Source: JAGHKQ01 sp041920565
GTDB taxonomy: Bacteria; Bacillota; Bacilli; Bacillales; Bacillaceae_G
Reading direction: 5' to 3'
DNA length: 64,000 nucleotides
Assembly (NCBI GenBank): GCA_041920565.1
Contig: JBHGXS010000071.1
Coordinates: 9,611 to 73,610, forward strand
Under the pieces are notes generated by a model. The model had not been told where the DNA came from. It searched no databases and saw only the letters and a list, made by a program, of their open reading frames with translations. Of this stretch, positions 8,509 to 16,982 are shown piece after piece. Both the position numbers and the translations under genes were made by a program. The stretch's first letter is position 1. Each line of letters opens with the position of its first letter.

Positions 8509-9279
8509 ATGGATTTTAAACAACAAGTACAAGACCAATTCGGCAAAAATGCCCATCATTATGTAACGAGTGAAATTCACGCTAAAGGCAATGATTTGGC
8601 AGCCATGGTTGTCATTGCAGAAACAGATAAAACGATGAGCGTACTGGATATCGCAACAGGCGGAGGACATGTTGCTAATGCGTTTGCCCCGCTTGTCGGC
8701 AATGTAGTTGCTCTTGATCTTACGGAAAACATGTTGAAAAAAGCTGAGGAATTTATAGTCGGCAACAGTCATACAAATGTTCAGTTTGTACAAGGGGATG
8801 CCGAATCCCTCCCTTTTGAGGACGGCAGCTTTGACATTGTGACGTGCCGGATTGCTCCTCATCATTTTCCGAATGTGGCATCCTTTGTATCAGAATCTTA
8901 TCGTGTTCTCAAGAACGGCGGGGTTTTTTTGCTGATTGATAACGTTGCTCCGGAGAAGGCGGATTTTGAAGTGTTTTATAATGCGATCGAAAAAAAGCGG
9001 GATTACAGTCATTATCGGGCTTTGAAAAAAACAGAGTGGATTTCGCTGTTGGAACACACAGGCTTTACAACCCAGCAGCTGCTCACCTTCCCAAAACAAT
9101 TTTCGTTTCAACCTTGGTGCGATAGAATGGCTCTGCCGGATAAGGAGAAAAACGAACTGGAGCAGTTCATTATGAGCGCTTCCCAAGACATTCACGATCA
9201 TTTTTCTATTACTATCCGGGATGGACAATTGGTGAGCTTTCAAGCTCAGTCCATTCTAGTAAAATCAAGAAAAAGATAA
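8509..9279 (+). CDS. Class I SAM-dependent methyltransferase (UbiE/COQ5-like)
   Basis: This 256-residue enzyme starts at the ATG after AAGGAGGAGAAGAAA; an upstream GTG in the same frame lies before the ribosome site and was rejected. The SAM fold is complete: LDIATGGGHVA (motif I, about 44-54), ALDLTENML (acidic strand-2 loop), QGDAESLPF (motif II) and the YRVLKNGGVFLLID motif (about 133-146). It resembles the Methyltransf_11/YcgJ type acting on small molecules. Target unknown; monocistronic with its own terminator. Confidence 0.8.
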   Translation: MDFKQQVQDQFGKNAHHYVTSEIHAKGNDLAAMVVIAETDKTMSVLDIATGGGHVANAFAPLVGNVVALDLTENMLKKAEEFIVGNSHTNVQFVQGDAESLPFEDGSFDIVTCRIAPHHFPNVASFVSESYRVLKNGGVFLLIDNVAPEKADFEVFYNAIEKKRDYSHYRALKKTEWISLLEHTGFTTQQLLTFPKQFSFQPWCDRMALPDKEKNELEQFIMSASQDIHDHFSITIRDGQLVSFQAQSILVKSRKR

Positions 9280-9285
9280 AATTAC

Positions 9286-9320
9286 AAACAGAACTATGGT
9301 CGAATACTATAGTTCTGTTT
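9286..9320 (+). terminator. Rho-independent terminator
   Basis: 12-bp perfect stem (AAACAGAACTAT / ATAGTTCTGTTT) just after the methyltransferase stop. Confidence 0.8.
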
Positions 9321-9343
9321 AGTTGATAAATTTGACCAATCTT

Positions 9344-9426
9344 TTATAGAGCTCCTTTTATAAACCGAAACAGCTCGCGGTTAAACTTCTCCATCTCTTC
9401 ATAAAACAAACCAGACCGCTTCGTTC
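9344..9426 (-). pseudogene. C-terminal stub of an alpha/beta hydrolase
   Basis: The minus strand encodes KRSGLFYEEMEKFNRELFRF then IKGAL and a stop. This is the common ending of alpha/beta-fold esterases (FYEEPExFNxxLxxF). An in-frame TGA lies immediately upstream and nothing else of the enzyme is present. It is a relic of a deleted gene. Confidence 0.5.
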
Positions 9427-9440
9427 AAAAGGGACTAATA

Positions 9441-9560
9441 TTGATAGATATGTATTTGGATATACTTCTTGAATGCTTTGTAGAAAGTAACTTGAGCGGA
9501 AAGGATAAACGCAATGATACTATAGGGAATGAAGGAAACTTGAAATATTTATCTGGTTAA
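9441..9560 (+). CDS. Possible small protein, 39 residues
   Basis: The frame begins at TTG behind AAAAGGGACTAATA, or at an ATG three codons later, and encodes LIDMYLDILLECFVESNLS followed by a polar tail. It is followed four bases later by a strong terminator, the main reason to consider it expressed. No family is recognised and it may be a remnant. Confidence 0.3.
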   Translation: MIDMYLDILLECFVESNLSGKDKRNDTIGNEGNLKYLSG

Positions 9561-9563
9561 GCG

Positions 9564-9598
9564 AAAAAGCAATCTGATGAGTCGCAGATTGCTTTTTA
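9564..9598 (+). terminator. Rho-independent terminator
   Basis: 13-bp stem AAAAAGCAATCTG / CAGATTGCTTTTT ending in a T run. Confidence 0.85.
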
Positions 9599-9630
9599 TA
9601 TTTATTTCAAACTCAATAATAGATTCTTCA

Positions 9631-10024
9631 TTATGCTTTATTTTCCCTTAGCCATTCTACAATACTGTTAAAAACTTCTATACAGCATCTGGTTTCTATA
9701 GATTCAGGTAATCCCATTGTAATTTAATCTATATTATGTATCACATTTTCCGCCTCAATCATTTTGGTGTAGCCCGGCACTATTTCATTCAGTGATTCAT
9801 AATAGCGTTGATGCGGCTCAACAATTTCTAAATGCTTTTCAAAATTCCCTCTCCTGCGAAGTCCGTCATTTTCTTTCCGCTCTAAATACCATGTTTTCGA
9901 TTCATTGACAGGTCGTTCAAAAAGCATGGTTAGGTACGATGTATGCATTGTATCGGTTCTGCAGTTCCATGCAAGCAGTTGTTTTTCCAACTGCACTTGG
10001 ACCTTCTAAACAGATGATCGGCAT
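9631..10024 (-). pseudogene. Decayed P-loop nucleotide kinase-like gene
   Basis: The gene starts well (ribosome site AAGGAA, ATG 10024) with MPIICLEGPSAVGKTT, a clear Walker A loop. The frame breaks near 9960; continuation in another frame gives LLxMLFERPVNES-like residues and TWYLER, which jumps straight to KENDGLRRRGNFEKHLEIVE. A third frame supplies the end (ETRCCIEVFNSIVEWL). At least two frameshifts and an internal deletion of the catalytic middle are implied. It resembles the thymidylate-kinase-like ATPases of B. cereus relatives, from memory. Confidence 0.65.
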
Positions 10025-10155
10025 AAGAGTATATTCCTTCCTTTTTCGCCGCAACCAAGCATAGTTTTATACAAAAGCTATTCTTATAGTGTATCAGAAA
10101 AAGAAAAATTGGGATTTCCCCCCACCCCTCTTATATGCTCTTCAAAATTTTATTA

Positions 10156-10494
10156 TCATTGCTTCCATATGTGCATAAAGAATCGGTTGATTACTGCAAC
10201 AGCGGCAAAGAGCAAAGCCAAGGTTCGGTGTTCTGAAGCGTACAACGCAATGGCAGCCGCACCGAAAACAGCTGTTTCTAGCATTACGTGCAAAAATCCG
10301 GAGGCCTTTATTGGTGCACCTGGTGATCCGAAAATACCCCAAATTACCGCAACTAATAACGGAGAGCCGATTCCTAATCCAATTTTTATCGGCATTCCTT
10401 TCCCTGTATGGAACCCCCAAAAACCAAGTGAAGCTAACACACATAGTTCTAAGAGAAACCGCAAAATCAAGTTGGTATATTGTAACATAATCAT
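10156..10494 (-). CDS. YrdB-family (DUF2568) membrane protein
   Basis: This 112-residue protein has four predicted membrane helices (about 8-26, 38-56, 66-84 and 87-106). It carries the family signature LGFWGF...KIGLGIGSPLLVAVIWGIFGSPGAP split across helices 1-2. Function is unknown. Start ATG follows GGGGACTGCTGA. It stands alone. Confidence 0.75.
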   Translation of the reverse strand: MIMLQYTNLILRFLLELCVLASLGFWGFHTGKGMPIKIGLGIGSPLLVAVIWGIFGSPGAPIKASGFLHVMLETAVFGAAAIALYASEHRTLALLFAAVAVINRFFMHIWKQ

Positions 10495-10656
10495 TCAGCA
10501 GTCCCCTTTATTAGTAAAATAATAGTGTTATACATCGGAGCCTCACACTTTCAATTTTCATAATAGATAGAAAAAATAACAAAATTTGAGAAAACAGCCT
10601 TTTTTTATATACGAATACTCCGCAGCACAGCATTTCACTAAAGTGATTTCTGCATT

Positions 10657-11109
10657 TCAATCAAAATCCGGAAATACTTGCTTCAAATGATGCTCCATAT
10701 GCTCCACATAATCTGTAATCAGCCATTTCAAAGTAACCGTGTCACCATTATAGAGCTTGCATATGCTGCTGTATGTATTCTCAGGCAGAATGCTAATGAC
10801 CCGAATGATGGATTGATTGAGCGCTATCCACAGCTTCAGAATGTCTTCCGATTTGGTATTTTGATAATTTTGTAATAACACCCACTGCTCCTGGTCGTAC
10901 TTATGTACAAACGACACGGGCTTTTCGAGTTGCGCTTTGATAAAACGGCTCAAATTATTGATGGCGGAATCACATAAATGTCCTAAAATTTCTTTTTTGG
11001 ACCATTTGTTTGGGACAGGACGGACAGATACTTCTTCCTCAGAATAGGCGGCAAGTTTTTGCGGAACAATTTCCACTAAGTAAGTCAACCGAGAAACGGC
11101 TTTTTTCAT
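10657..11109 (-). CDS. DinB superfamily protein
   Basis: This 150-residue helical-bundle protein starts at the ATG nine bases after AGGAGG; an in-frame TTG three codons upstream overlaps the spacer and was rejected. Likely metal ligands are His in EILGHLCDSA (about 44) and the C-terminal DYVEHMEHHLKQVFP histidines. It is a YfiT/BshC-context-like DinB_2 protein of unknown substrate, distinct in sequence from the DinB protein at 7065-7526. Confidence 0.7.
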   Translation of the reverse strand: MKKAVSRLTYLVEIVPQKLAAYSEEEVSVRPVPNKWSKKEILGHLCDSAINNLSRFIKAQLEKPVSFVHKYDQEQWVLLQNYQNTKSEDILKLWIALNQSIIRVISILPENTYSSICKLYNGDTVTLKWLITDYVEHMEHHLKQVFPDFD

Positions 11110-11191
11110 GCTGCGCAACCTCCTATTTTGGCGTTATCAGCACCTTTCCCTACCTAGTATATGTAATTACTTCTTCGTTTAGAAAATGAAC

Positions 11192-12093
11192 TTAGAACCA
11201 CCACTTTTTCTGTGGGAGCAGCACAGTTTTCACAGAAAACTGCTTCTCAAACCAGTCCTTCATCAACGTTTTTTTCACTAAAAATTCCGAAGCTGAGTGG
11301 GAAACACCGATAAGAGACATGGACGTATTTGCAACGTATTGCTTCATAATTTTATATTTTTGACGGCCGTACTCATTATCAATGTGACAATGAACTTCTC
11401 CCGTAATGTACGCTTGCGCCCCTTTTCGTTCCGCTTCCTTCATCATCTCCACCTTGTCGCCGCAGCCGGCAATAACGGCGATTTTTTCAATGGATTCATA
11501 CTTTCGCCCTTCAAAGTCGACATAAGGGATATCAAAAATATGTCTTAGCTTTTCAATCAGCTGATCAGTAGAATGCTTGTTTATTTCGCAAAGCCAGCCA
11601 TCGTCATAGCAAATTTGCTCCAACATTGTTGCTCCTAACGCATGCGCGATGGCCGCATTTGTTCCCAATTCTATATGATGATCTAAGGGAACGTGACAAG
11701 TAAAAATAGACAACTCTTTTTCCTTTGTTCTATGTAAATAGCTTTCGGATATCGGAACAAACCCTCTGCCCCAATCTCCTCTTGGATCACCGCATTCCAT
11801 AACAAGCGGATGGTGCATGAACAATAAGTCTCCGGGTTGCCCTTCTATTATGAAGCGTTCCAACACCTCATCTGTTGGAAATACGCAAGAAACACGGTAC
11901 CAATGTTTTCGTCTCCCTTTATCATCAAACCGTTGAACTGCTTCGTAAACGGATCTTCAAAAAAATGCTTCCAGTCAAATTTAATAGGTTCATATACTGC
12001 AGGAATGAATCGGCTGAAGCCCGCGTCCGGACCGTAGCTTTCGATTCGAAATTCATTCATTAAGGCTTCTATAATGGTAGGCAGTTTTTCCAT
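11192..12093 (-). pseudogene. Frameshifted NIF3-like dinuclear metal-binding protein
   Basis: The start is good (AAAGGAGGTTTGAT then ATG 12093). The first frame encodes MEKLPTIIEALMNEFRIES up to NIGTVFLAYF and breaks at about 11881-11890. The second frame carries on seamlessly from VFPTDEVLERFIIEG through GDLLFMHHPL, LGTNAAIAHALG, AVIAGCGDK and YITGEVHCH to a normal C-terminus. One missing base explains everything. Combined length (about 300) suits a compact NIF3 protein. Whether the frameshift is real or a sequencing error is open. Confidence 0.75.
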
Positions 12094-12275
12094 ATCAAAC
12101 CTCCTTTTTTAATAATACCAAAAATAATAAAAATTCAGTCAAAAATTTCTTTTTCCATATGAATAATCACGTATTAAAATACTATATACACCTTGACTCC
12201 CTGCTAGATTACGAGATACTATAAAAAGAAATTATTAAGAACGGAAGACGTTTCCTTGGTTGAGGGGGCAGCACC

Positions 12276-12827
12276 ATGAGAGACATTATCATTGATGAAA
12301 CATGGAGTTTGATTATCGAACGCGGATTCCGCAAGTTTACGATGCAGGATCTCGCAGAGAAACTGCATATCAGCAAAAAAACGATTTATGTCTTATTTAA
12401 GAACAAAGGGGAAATGATAAGCGAGGCAGTCGATCGGATTGTGGAAAAGGAACGGGAGATGACCATATCTTGCTTAGAGCAAAAGGCAACCTATGAAGAA
12501 AAACTGAAAGCCGCTATTCATTATTATTATAATTACCGATTACCGAAAGCTGTACTTGAGGAAATGATGATCCATTTTCCCGAAGAATGGCAAAAGATTA
12601 AACAGCTGAATCAATTTAAAATCAATTTGTTTAAGCACATTTATATGAAGGGAGTCAAAGAAGGGGTCTTTCGCAGCGATGTGAATCCCGCTATGATTGA
12701 AACCATCATTGACGGCACCATTACGAATCTGATATGTACAAAGTTTTTAGCGGAACGGGATATTAAATTAAATGAAGCATTGGAAGATTTGCATCAAATC
12801 ATTTTGCAGGGCATTGTAAAAAGGTAA
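12276..12827 (+). CDS. TetR/AcrR-family transcriptional regulator
   Basis: This 183-residue regulator has an N-terminal helix-turn-helix: RGFRKFTMQDLAEKLHISKK then TIYVLFKNKGEM (residues 16-47). A helical ligand-binding domain follows. GAGGGGGC precedes the ATG. No efflux pump or other obvious target lies beside it; the divergent NIF3-like gene and its own promoter are the nearest candidates. Ligand unknown. Confidence 0.85.
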   Translation: MRDIIIDETWSLIIERGFRKFTMQDLAEKLHISKKTIYVLFKNKGEMISEAVDRIVEKEREMTISCLEQKATYEEKLKAAIHYYYNYRLPKAVLEEMMIHFPEEWQKIKQLNQFKINLFKHIYMKGVKEGVFRSDVNPAMIETIIDGTITNLICTKFLAERDIKLNEALEDLHQIILQGIVKR

Positions 12828-12851
12828 GGAACCGTTTCCTTACCTTTTTTT
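12818..12851. terminator. Rho-independent terminator
   Basis: Stem AAAGGTAAGGA / TCCTTACCTTT overlapping the TetR stop codon, with T runs on both strands. Confidence 0.85.
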
Positions 12852-13062
12852 CATATTTTACTTCGTTCCAAGCGCGTTTCAGTTCCACGTTACTTGAACC
12901 AACATATGCAAATTGTTTGAATCTCTTTAACCGCATGACTTCACAGAGCGCTGTATGCGTATCATGATCCTCTTGTACAGAAAGGTGGACGTAAAACCTT
13001 TGCTGTGGATATCCGCGAAAAGTTTCTGCCGTTTCTACAAAGACCGTTTCTAGTCCTTCGTC
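12850..13062 (-). pseudogene. C-terminal remnant of an unrecognised protein
   Basis: A 70-codon minus-strand frame without a start reads LETVFVETAETFRGYPQQRF then YVHLSVQEDHDTHTALCEVM, RLKRFKQFAYVGSSNVEL and KRAWNEVKYEK. Its amino-acid use is protein-like and even, so it was probably once coding. An in-frame TAA sits at 13063-13065 where the N-terminal part should join. Family not recognised. Confidence 0.45.
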
Positions 13063-13116
13063 TTATCCACCTTTTGTTTTTCATATTATTGCTTATGTAA
13101 ACAGGGGACAGGGACC

Positions 13117-13215
13117 ATGCCGAAACGTGACAATAACCAAATACTTTTATTGTTAATTTTGATCCTTATCATCAGCAGCTTAGGAGAACAATATAGAGAC
13201 AGCGATTCCTGCTAG
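13117..13215 (+). CDS. Small single-pass membrane peptide (32 aa)
   Basis: The peptide is MPKRDNNQILLLLILILIIS followed by SLGEQYRDSDSC. A basic/polar head, one strongly hydrophobic helix and a short acidic tail ending in Cys are visible. ACAGGGGACAGGGACC supplies a ribosome site and a terminator follows at 13231. Such micro-proteins are typical of sporulating bacilli, but I do not recognise a named family. Confidence 0.55.
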   Translation: MPKRDNNQILLLLILILIISSLGEQYRDSDSC

Positions 13216-13377
13216 GGAAAGGAATATATAAACAAAGCCGATCTTGCGGCTCTTTTGTTTTTCATCATCACTACGAATAAGAATTAGAAATAGTACGCTC
13301 AATCCATAAGGAATTAAGCAAACTCCATAAATAATTTATCCAATTCCGCCAATTATTTATCCAGCTCCCTGATACAC
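13180..13377 (-). pseudogene. Possible membrane-protein remnant with two internal TAA codons
   Basis: Reading through two in-frame TAA codons, the minus strand gives IIGGIG, then IIYGVCLIPYGLSVLFLILI, RSDEKQKSRK and IGFVYIFLSLAGIAVSILFS. This looks like two membrane helices with a basic loop. It overlaps the 3' end of the small peptide gene on the other strand. A degraded small membrane protein is likely, but chance hydrophobicity cannot be excluded. Confidence 0.3.
13231..13262 (+). terminator. Rho-independent terminator
   Basis: AGCCG / CGGCT stem extended by flanking A and T runs, 16 bases after the 32-aa peptide gene. Confidence 0.6.
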
Positions 13378-13535
13378 TGAGCCATGTTCCTTTCAGGACT
13401 TGTTTCCTTACGGTACATTTATCATTTTGGTGAAAAAAACTAACGTTTGTCCTAGTATATTTGTCCATACTGTTTTGTCCATCTGTGCATATGGTATGGT
13501 GTAAGCACTTTAGAGAGAGAAAGAGAGGGTTATCT

Positions 13536-13913
13536 TTGAACAGCTTTTTCAAGCTGTGGAAACAGCAAGAGTATCAGCAATCGCAATCCACCAATTCCGA
13601 CAATCAAAGCAATTCAAGCCAACAGGCTAATACAAATAATAACGATGACAAGGAGAATGAGAAGAACATGGATAAAAATTTTAGAAGAGACAGAGAAGAT
13701 GAGAGAAATATTGCTAGGATTACGAATTCAGGTAATTCCCATGTTAACTTAACGGTAGGTGCCGAATTATCATCCGAACAGTTGCAGCGGCAGGCACAAG
13801 CTGCATTAAATCCTACGACAATCAGCAACAACAGCAGAAACACTGATTTATCAAATGCTCTAATTCCATTACTGGCACAATTATTAACAAATACGCTGGG
13901 CGAAAATGACTAG
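13536..13913 (+). CDS. SGNSHVNL-motif protein 1 (possible spore-surface protein)
   Basis: This 125-residue protein starts at TTG behind GAGAGGG. The first half is extremely rich in N, Q, S, D and K (about residues 10-55) and likely disordered. It is followed by ITNSGNSHVNLTVGAELSS (about 69-87) and a hydrophobic C-terminal helix LIPLLAQLLTNTLG. Its last 8 bases overlap the start of the next gene, which carries the same SGNSHVNL motif; the two are surely co-translated. No signal peptide. The family is not recognised; low-complexity Asn/Gln sequence suggests a coat or exosporium role, which is inference. Confidence 0.6.
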   Translation: MNSFFKLWKQQEYQQSQSTNSDNQSNSSQQANTNNNDDKENEKNMDKNFRRDREDERNIARITNSGNSHVNLTVGAELSSEQLQRQAQAALNPTTISNNSRNTDLSNALIPLLAQLLTNTLGEND

Positions 13914-14856
13914 TATGTATCCCCATCCACGCTACTGGATGGAATCATTAGCCGCTAGAAAAAAGAAGGGCAATAATAAATCCGCAGGTTCTAATACATC
14001 AAAAAAAGATAACAAAAAAGATAACAAAAAAGATAAACAAGAAAACCCTGCAGCGGCATCTGAAACAAAATCTGTAAAAAATGAAGCGACTATTCAACAC
14101 AGCGGAAATTCTCACGTAAATCTGAACGTGAATGTTGACAATTCTGCCCTTGCCTATGCTATAACTTCAATGTTACGTGCCAGTAACACCATAAATGATA
14201 ATCAATTTCAGCAAATACTTCAAAACTTAAACGGCTTGCTTGGAAAACAGCAAGCGCTCGCTCCTCTTGTATCCGATGGTCAATTAATTCCTTCTGTAGA
14301 AGAGCCTGTTGTCCGAAACGAAGTGCTTGGAGTTACTTCCGCAGAAGAGCCAATCTCTGATGATGACACTTTTCAAATCAGCAATGATGTTGTAATTCAA
14401 GATACTGAGCCGGTCACACAAAGCACGGAGGCTGATATTCCGTTAGAGACTGTGCAGGAGTTTCAAAATACAGGCGTCCGAGAGCTTCAAAATGAGATAT
14501 TTATCCATTCCGACAGCTCCCCGAAAGTTACCATTGTAAGTGAAGAGGACACTTGCAGAAGAAATACTGCTGGCCTTTTATCTGATTCCTCTATCATTAC
14601 TGTAGACCCTCTTTCTCCTCAGGCACCAGTGGAATTTGAGAGAGAAAATATTCCCTTTGAAACAGTTCCTATTTTTGAAAGCGAACGCCTTTCCCTTGAG
14701 GAACTGGAGTCCATTACAGACAACATTGTAGTAAACGGAGAAAATGAAGCTATGTCCCCCGAGCTTCGGTCTCGTCCACAGCGAAAAGAGCGGAAGCGAA
14801 CTTCCAGCAAGTCGCAATCTCAAAATACGCACCGAACGTTGCGCACATTTTTCTAA
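13906..14856 (+). CDS. SGNSHVNL-motif protein 2
   Basis: This 316-residue protein overlaps the previous gene by 8 bases. A basic head MTSMYPHPRYWMESLAARKK leads to a Lys/Asp/Asn-rich stretch with three KKDN-type repeats. HSGNSHVNLNVNVDNSALAY (about 64-83) then shares SGNSHVNL with its neighbour and continues into an amphipathic helix. A long acidic middle (about 120-270, rich in E, D, V, S and T) and a basic tail with RKERKRTSSKSQSQ follow. There is no membrane segment. Probably an intracellular or spore-associated scaffold-like protein; function unknown. Confidence 0.6.
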   Translation: MTSMYPHPRYWMESLAARKKKGNNKSAGSNTSKKDNKKDNKKDKQENPAAASETKSVKNEATIQHSGNSHVNLNVNVDNSALAYAITSMLRASNTINDNQFQQILQNLNGLLGKQQALAPLVSDGQLIPSVEEPVVRNEVLGVTSAEEPISDDDTFQISNDVVIQDTEPVTQSTEADIPLETVQEFQNTGVRELQNEIFIHSDSSPKVTIVSEEDTCRRNTAGLLSDSSIITVDPLSPQAPVEFERENIPFETVPIFESERLSLEELESITDNIVVNGENEAMSPELRSRPQRKERKRTSSKSQSQNTHRTLRTFF

Positions 14857-14892
14857 TCCCGCATGAATCCATATGCCGGGATTTTCTTTTTT
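14855..14892 (+). terminator. Rho-independent terminator
   Basis: AATCCCG...CGGGATT stem with a short bulge and CAT/ATG extension, then a T-rich tail. Confidence 0.75.
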
Positions 14893-14954
14893 CATACAAC
14901 TGATTTTTTTAAAATAAAATATAATAACATCTTTTACGGAAAGGAGCTGAGCCG

Positions 14955-15474
14955 GTGAATTTTCCCATCGTTCTTCTTGGTGACCATGCAGCTATCATTC
15001 ATACCGGAAGCTTTTCAAAGCATACTCATTTATCGATGAAAGCAAGGAGCAAGACCAACAACTTTTAGAAATTCCGGTTTGCTATGAGGAAGAGTGTGCA
15101 CCTGATTTGCCGCTCATAGCGAAGCATCTTGGATTATTCATTTTGCTTCACAGCATTCTCAAATATACCGTCCATGCCAGCGGATTTTCACCGAGCTTTC
15201 CATACCTTGACACATTGCTGTCCGAACTGCATATGCCGAGACGTTCTTCTCCGCGCCTTTTCTTGTACCGAAAGGATCTGTAGCCATCGCCGGCAAGCAA
15301 ACCGGCATTTATCCATTCGCTACTCCGGAAGGATGGTACATTATCGGGCAAACGCCGTTATCTTTATTCATTCCAATCCTATCTCCCCCAAGCTTATTAC
15401 ATCCAGGTCATATTGTACAGTTTCATCCGATTACGTATAAAGAATTTTTTCATTACAGGGAGGCACAAAAATGA
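14955..15474 (+). pseudogene. pxpB: Decayed 5-oxoprolinase subunit B
   Basis: GTG 14955 behind AAGGAGCTGAGCCG opens VNFPIVLLGDHAAIIHTGSF and stops within 40 codons. Further PxpB/KipI pieces lie in other frames: EIPVCYEEECAPDLPLIAKH, ASGFSPSFPYLDTL, ELHMPRR and finally PKGSVAIAGKQTGIYPFATP...GWYIIGQTPLSL through ITYKEFF to a TGA. The last frame overlaps pxpC by ATGA, so the operon structure survives. Several frameshifts and deletions make it non-functional. Confidence 0.85.
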
Positions 15475-16475
15475 GCATCACTATTCTTCGGTCCGGGTTG
15501 TTCACAACTGTGCAAGATTTAGGACGCTTCTGCTTTCAAAAGTATGGTGTACCTATAAGCGGTGCCATGGATTCTTTTGCTCACCGCATTGCCAATTTAC
15601 TTGTCGGCAATCGTGAAGAAGAAACAACGGTGGAAATTACGCTGCGCGGACCCGTTATTCGCTTTGAAAAGGATTCACTGATCAGCGTGTGCGGAGCTAA
15701 CTTATCTCCTTTAATCGATGGTGCTCCCGTGTCGTTATGGAAGCCAGTTTTCATCAAAACAGGCAGCATCTTACGTTTTGGTACTCCCGTTGAAGGCAGC
15801 CGGACCTACTTAGCGGTTGCCGGCGGTTTTCGTGTACCGAATGTAATGAACAGTAAATCGACCTATGTTCGTGCAGGGTTCGGAGGGCTAGAAGGCCGCA
15901 CTTTACAAAAAGGCGATATTCTTTCATTTGGTCCCGCCACTCATCGCGGCGCGTTTCTCATCCGACAATTGCGAAGCAAGCAAACAACGTCTTCGTTCAC
16001 TACGGCAAATTGGCACATTTCCCAAGATCTGCTTCCTGCTTATCGGCAAAATCCTGTTATACGTGCCATAAAAGGAACGGAATTTTCCTTGTTTACAAGC
16101 GAAAGCCAAACGAAGCTGTTTTCAGAGCCTTTTATCGTGACAACAGAATCCGATCGTATGGGCTATCGCTTGAAAGGGCCGCAATTGCAGTTAATCGAAC
16201 CGGGCGAACTCATCTCAGAAGGAGTGACACACGGCACCGTCCAAGTGTCTCCGGAAGGCAATCCTATCATTTTAATGTCAGACCGGCAAACGTTAGGCGG
16301 CTACCCGAAAATTGCCCAAATTATTTCGGTCGATTTTCCGCTTCTGGCCCAAGTAAAGCCCGGTGAAATCATCCGTTTTCAAGAAACGTCTCTGCAAGAA
16401 GCGCAGGCGCTTTGTCGCTTGCATGAGCGAAATATGAGGATTGTGCGGCATGCAATTTTTATAAAACAAAGGTAG
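15471..16475 (+). CDS. pxpC: 5-oxoprolinase subunit C (biotin-dependent carboxyltransferase-like domain)
   Basis: This 334-residue PxpC/KipA homologue is open end to end: MSITILRSGLFTTVQDLGRF, GVPISGAMDSFA, VCGANLSPLIDG, TYLAVAGGF, then ESDRMGYRLKGP and EGVTHGTVQVSPEGNPI. PxpABC convert 5-oxoproline to glutamate with ATP; PxpC pairs with PxpB. Both its partners here are pseudogenes, so it is unlikely to act in 5-oxoproline cleavage and may be decaying next. It begins inside the pxpB stop (ATGA). Confidence 0.85.
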   Translation: MSITILRSGLFTTVQDLGRFCFQKYGVPISGAMDSFAHRIANLLVGNREEETTVEITLRGPVIRFEKDSLISVCGANLSPLIDGAPVSLWKPVFIKTGSILRFGTPVEGSRTYLAVAGGFRVPNVMNSKSTYVRAGFGGLEGRTLQKGDILSFGPATHRGAFLIRQLRSKQTTSSFTTANWHISQDLLPAYRQNPVIRAIKGTEFSLFTSESQTKLFSEPFIVTTESDRMGYRLKGPQLQLIEPGELISEGVTHGTVQVSPEGNPIILMSDRQTLGGYPKIAQIISVDFPLLAQVKPGEIIRFQETSLQEAQALCRLHERNMRIVRHAIFIKQR

Positions 16476-16479
16476 GGAA

Positions 16480-16895
16480 ATGAACATGAAACGAATCGAT
16501 ATAAATTGTGATATCGGAGAAGGATTGGGACGATATACAAACGGCTCTGACAAGCAATTGCTTCGATATGTTACATCAGTCAACATTGCTTGCGGCTTTC
16601 ATGCGAGAAATTCGTCTACGAAAAACGGTAGAGCTTGCCTTGCAATATGACGTAGCCATCGGCGTCCATCCGCCTTACCCTGACCTTCTCGGCTTTGGAA
16701 GGCGAAAAATGGAACTGTCTGCAGTTGAAGTATATGATACAGTGTTATATCAAAGCGGGGCTCTTAAAAATTTTGTCAGGCATGCAGGTGGACCGATCCA
16801 GCATGTCAAGCCGCACAAGGCATTATATAATATGGCCGCAAAAGAATTCGAAATTGCGTTTGCCATCGCAAAAGCTGTATATGCATTTAGCCCTT
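16480..16895 (+). pseudogene. pxpA: Truncated 5-oxoprolinase subunit A (LamB/YcsF)
   Basis: ATG 16480 (or 16486) after GGTAGGGAA opens MNMKRIDINCDIGEGLGRYT then VNIACGFHA, correct for LamB/YcsF. Near 16600 a deletion and frameshift occur. Another frame resumes with TVELALQYDVAIGVHPPYPD, LLGFGRR, GGPIQHVKPHKALYNMAA and AFAIAKAVYAFSP, then similarity stops. Roughly the second half of the normal ~250-residue protein is gone. It closes the pxpB-pxpC-pxpA relic operon. Confidence 0.85.
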
Positions 16896-16982
16896 CTCTT
16901 TTTTATACGGTCTGTCTCCTCTTAACCATCGAAAAGAACCTCTGTTCTGATGTATACTATAGGAAACAGACTGAGGTGAGCT

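Noticed and set aside
13271..13552. Minus-strand open frame of 93 codons
   Set aside because: The composition is not protein-like and no ribosome site precedes it; a membrane-like remnant in another frame explains the region better.
14578..14895. Minus-strand open frame of 105 codons
   Set aside because: It is the shadow of the acidic SGNSHVNL-motif protein and runs through that gene's terminator.
15129..15440. Plus-strand open frame of 103 codons
   Set aside because: It is produced by the broken frames of the pxpB pseudogene; PxpB similarity is split over several frames here.
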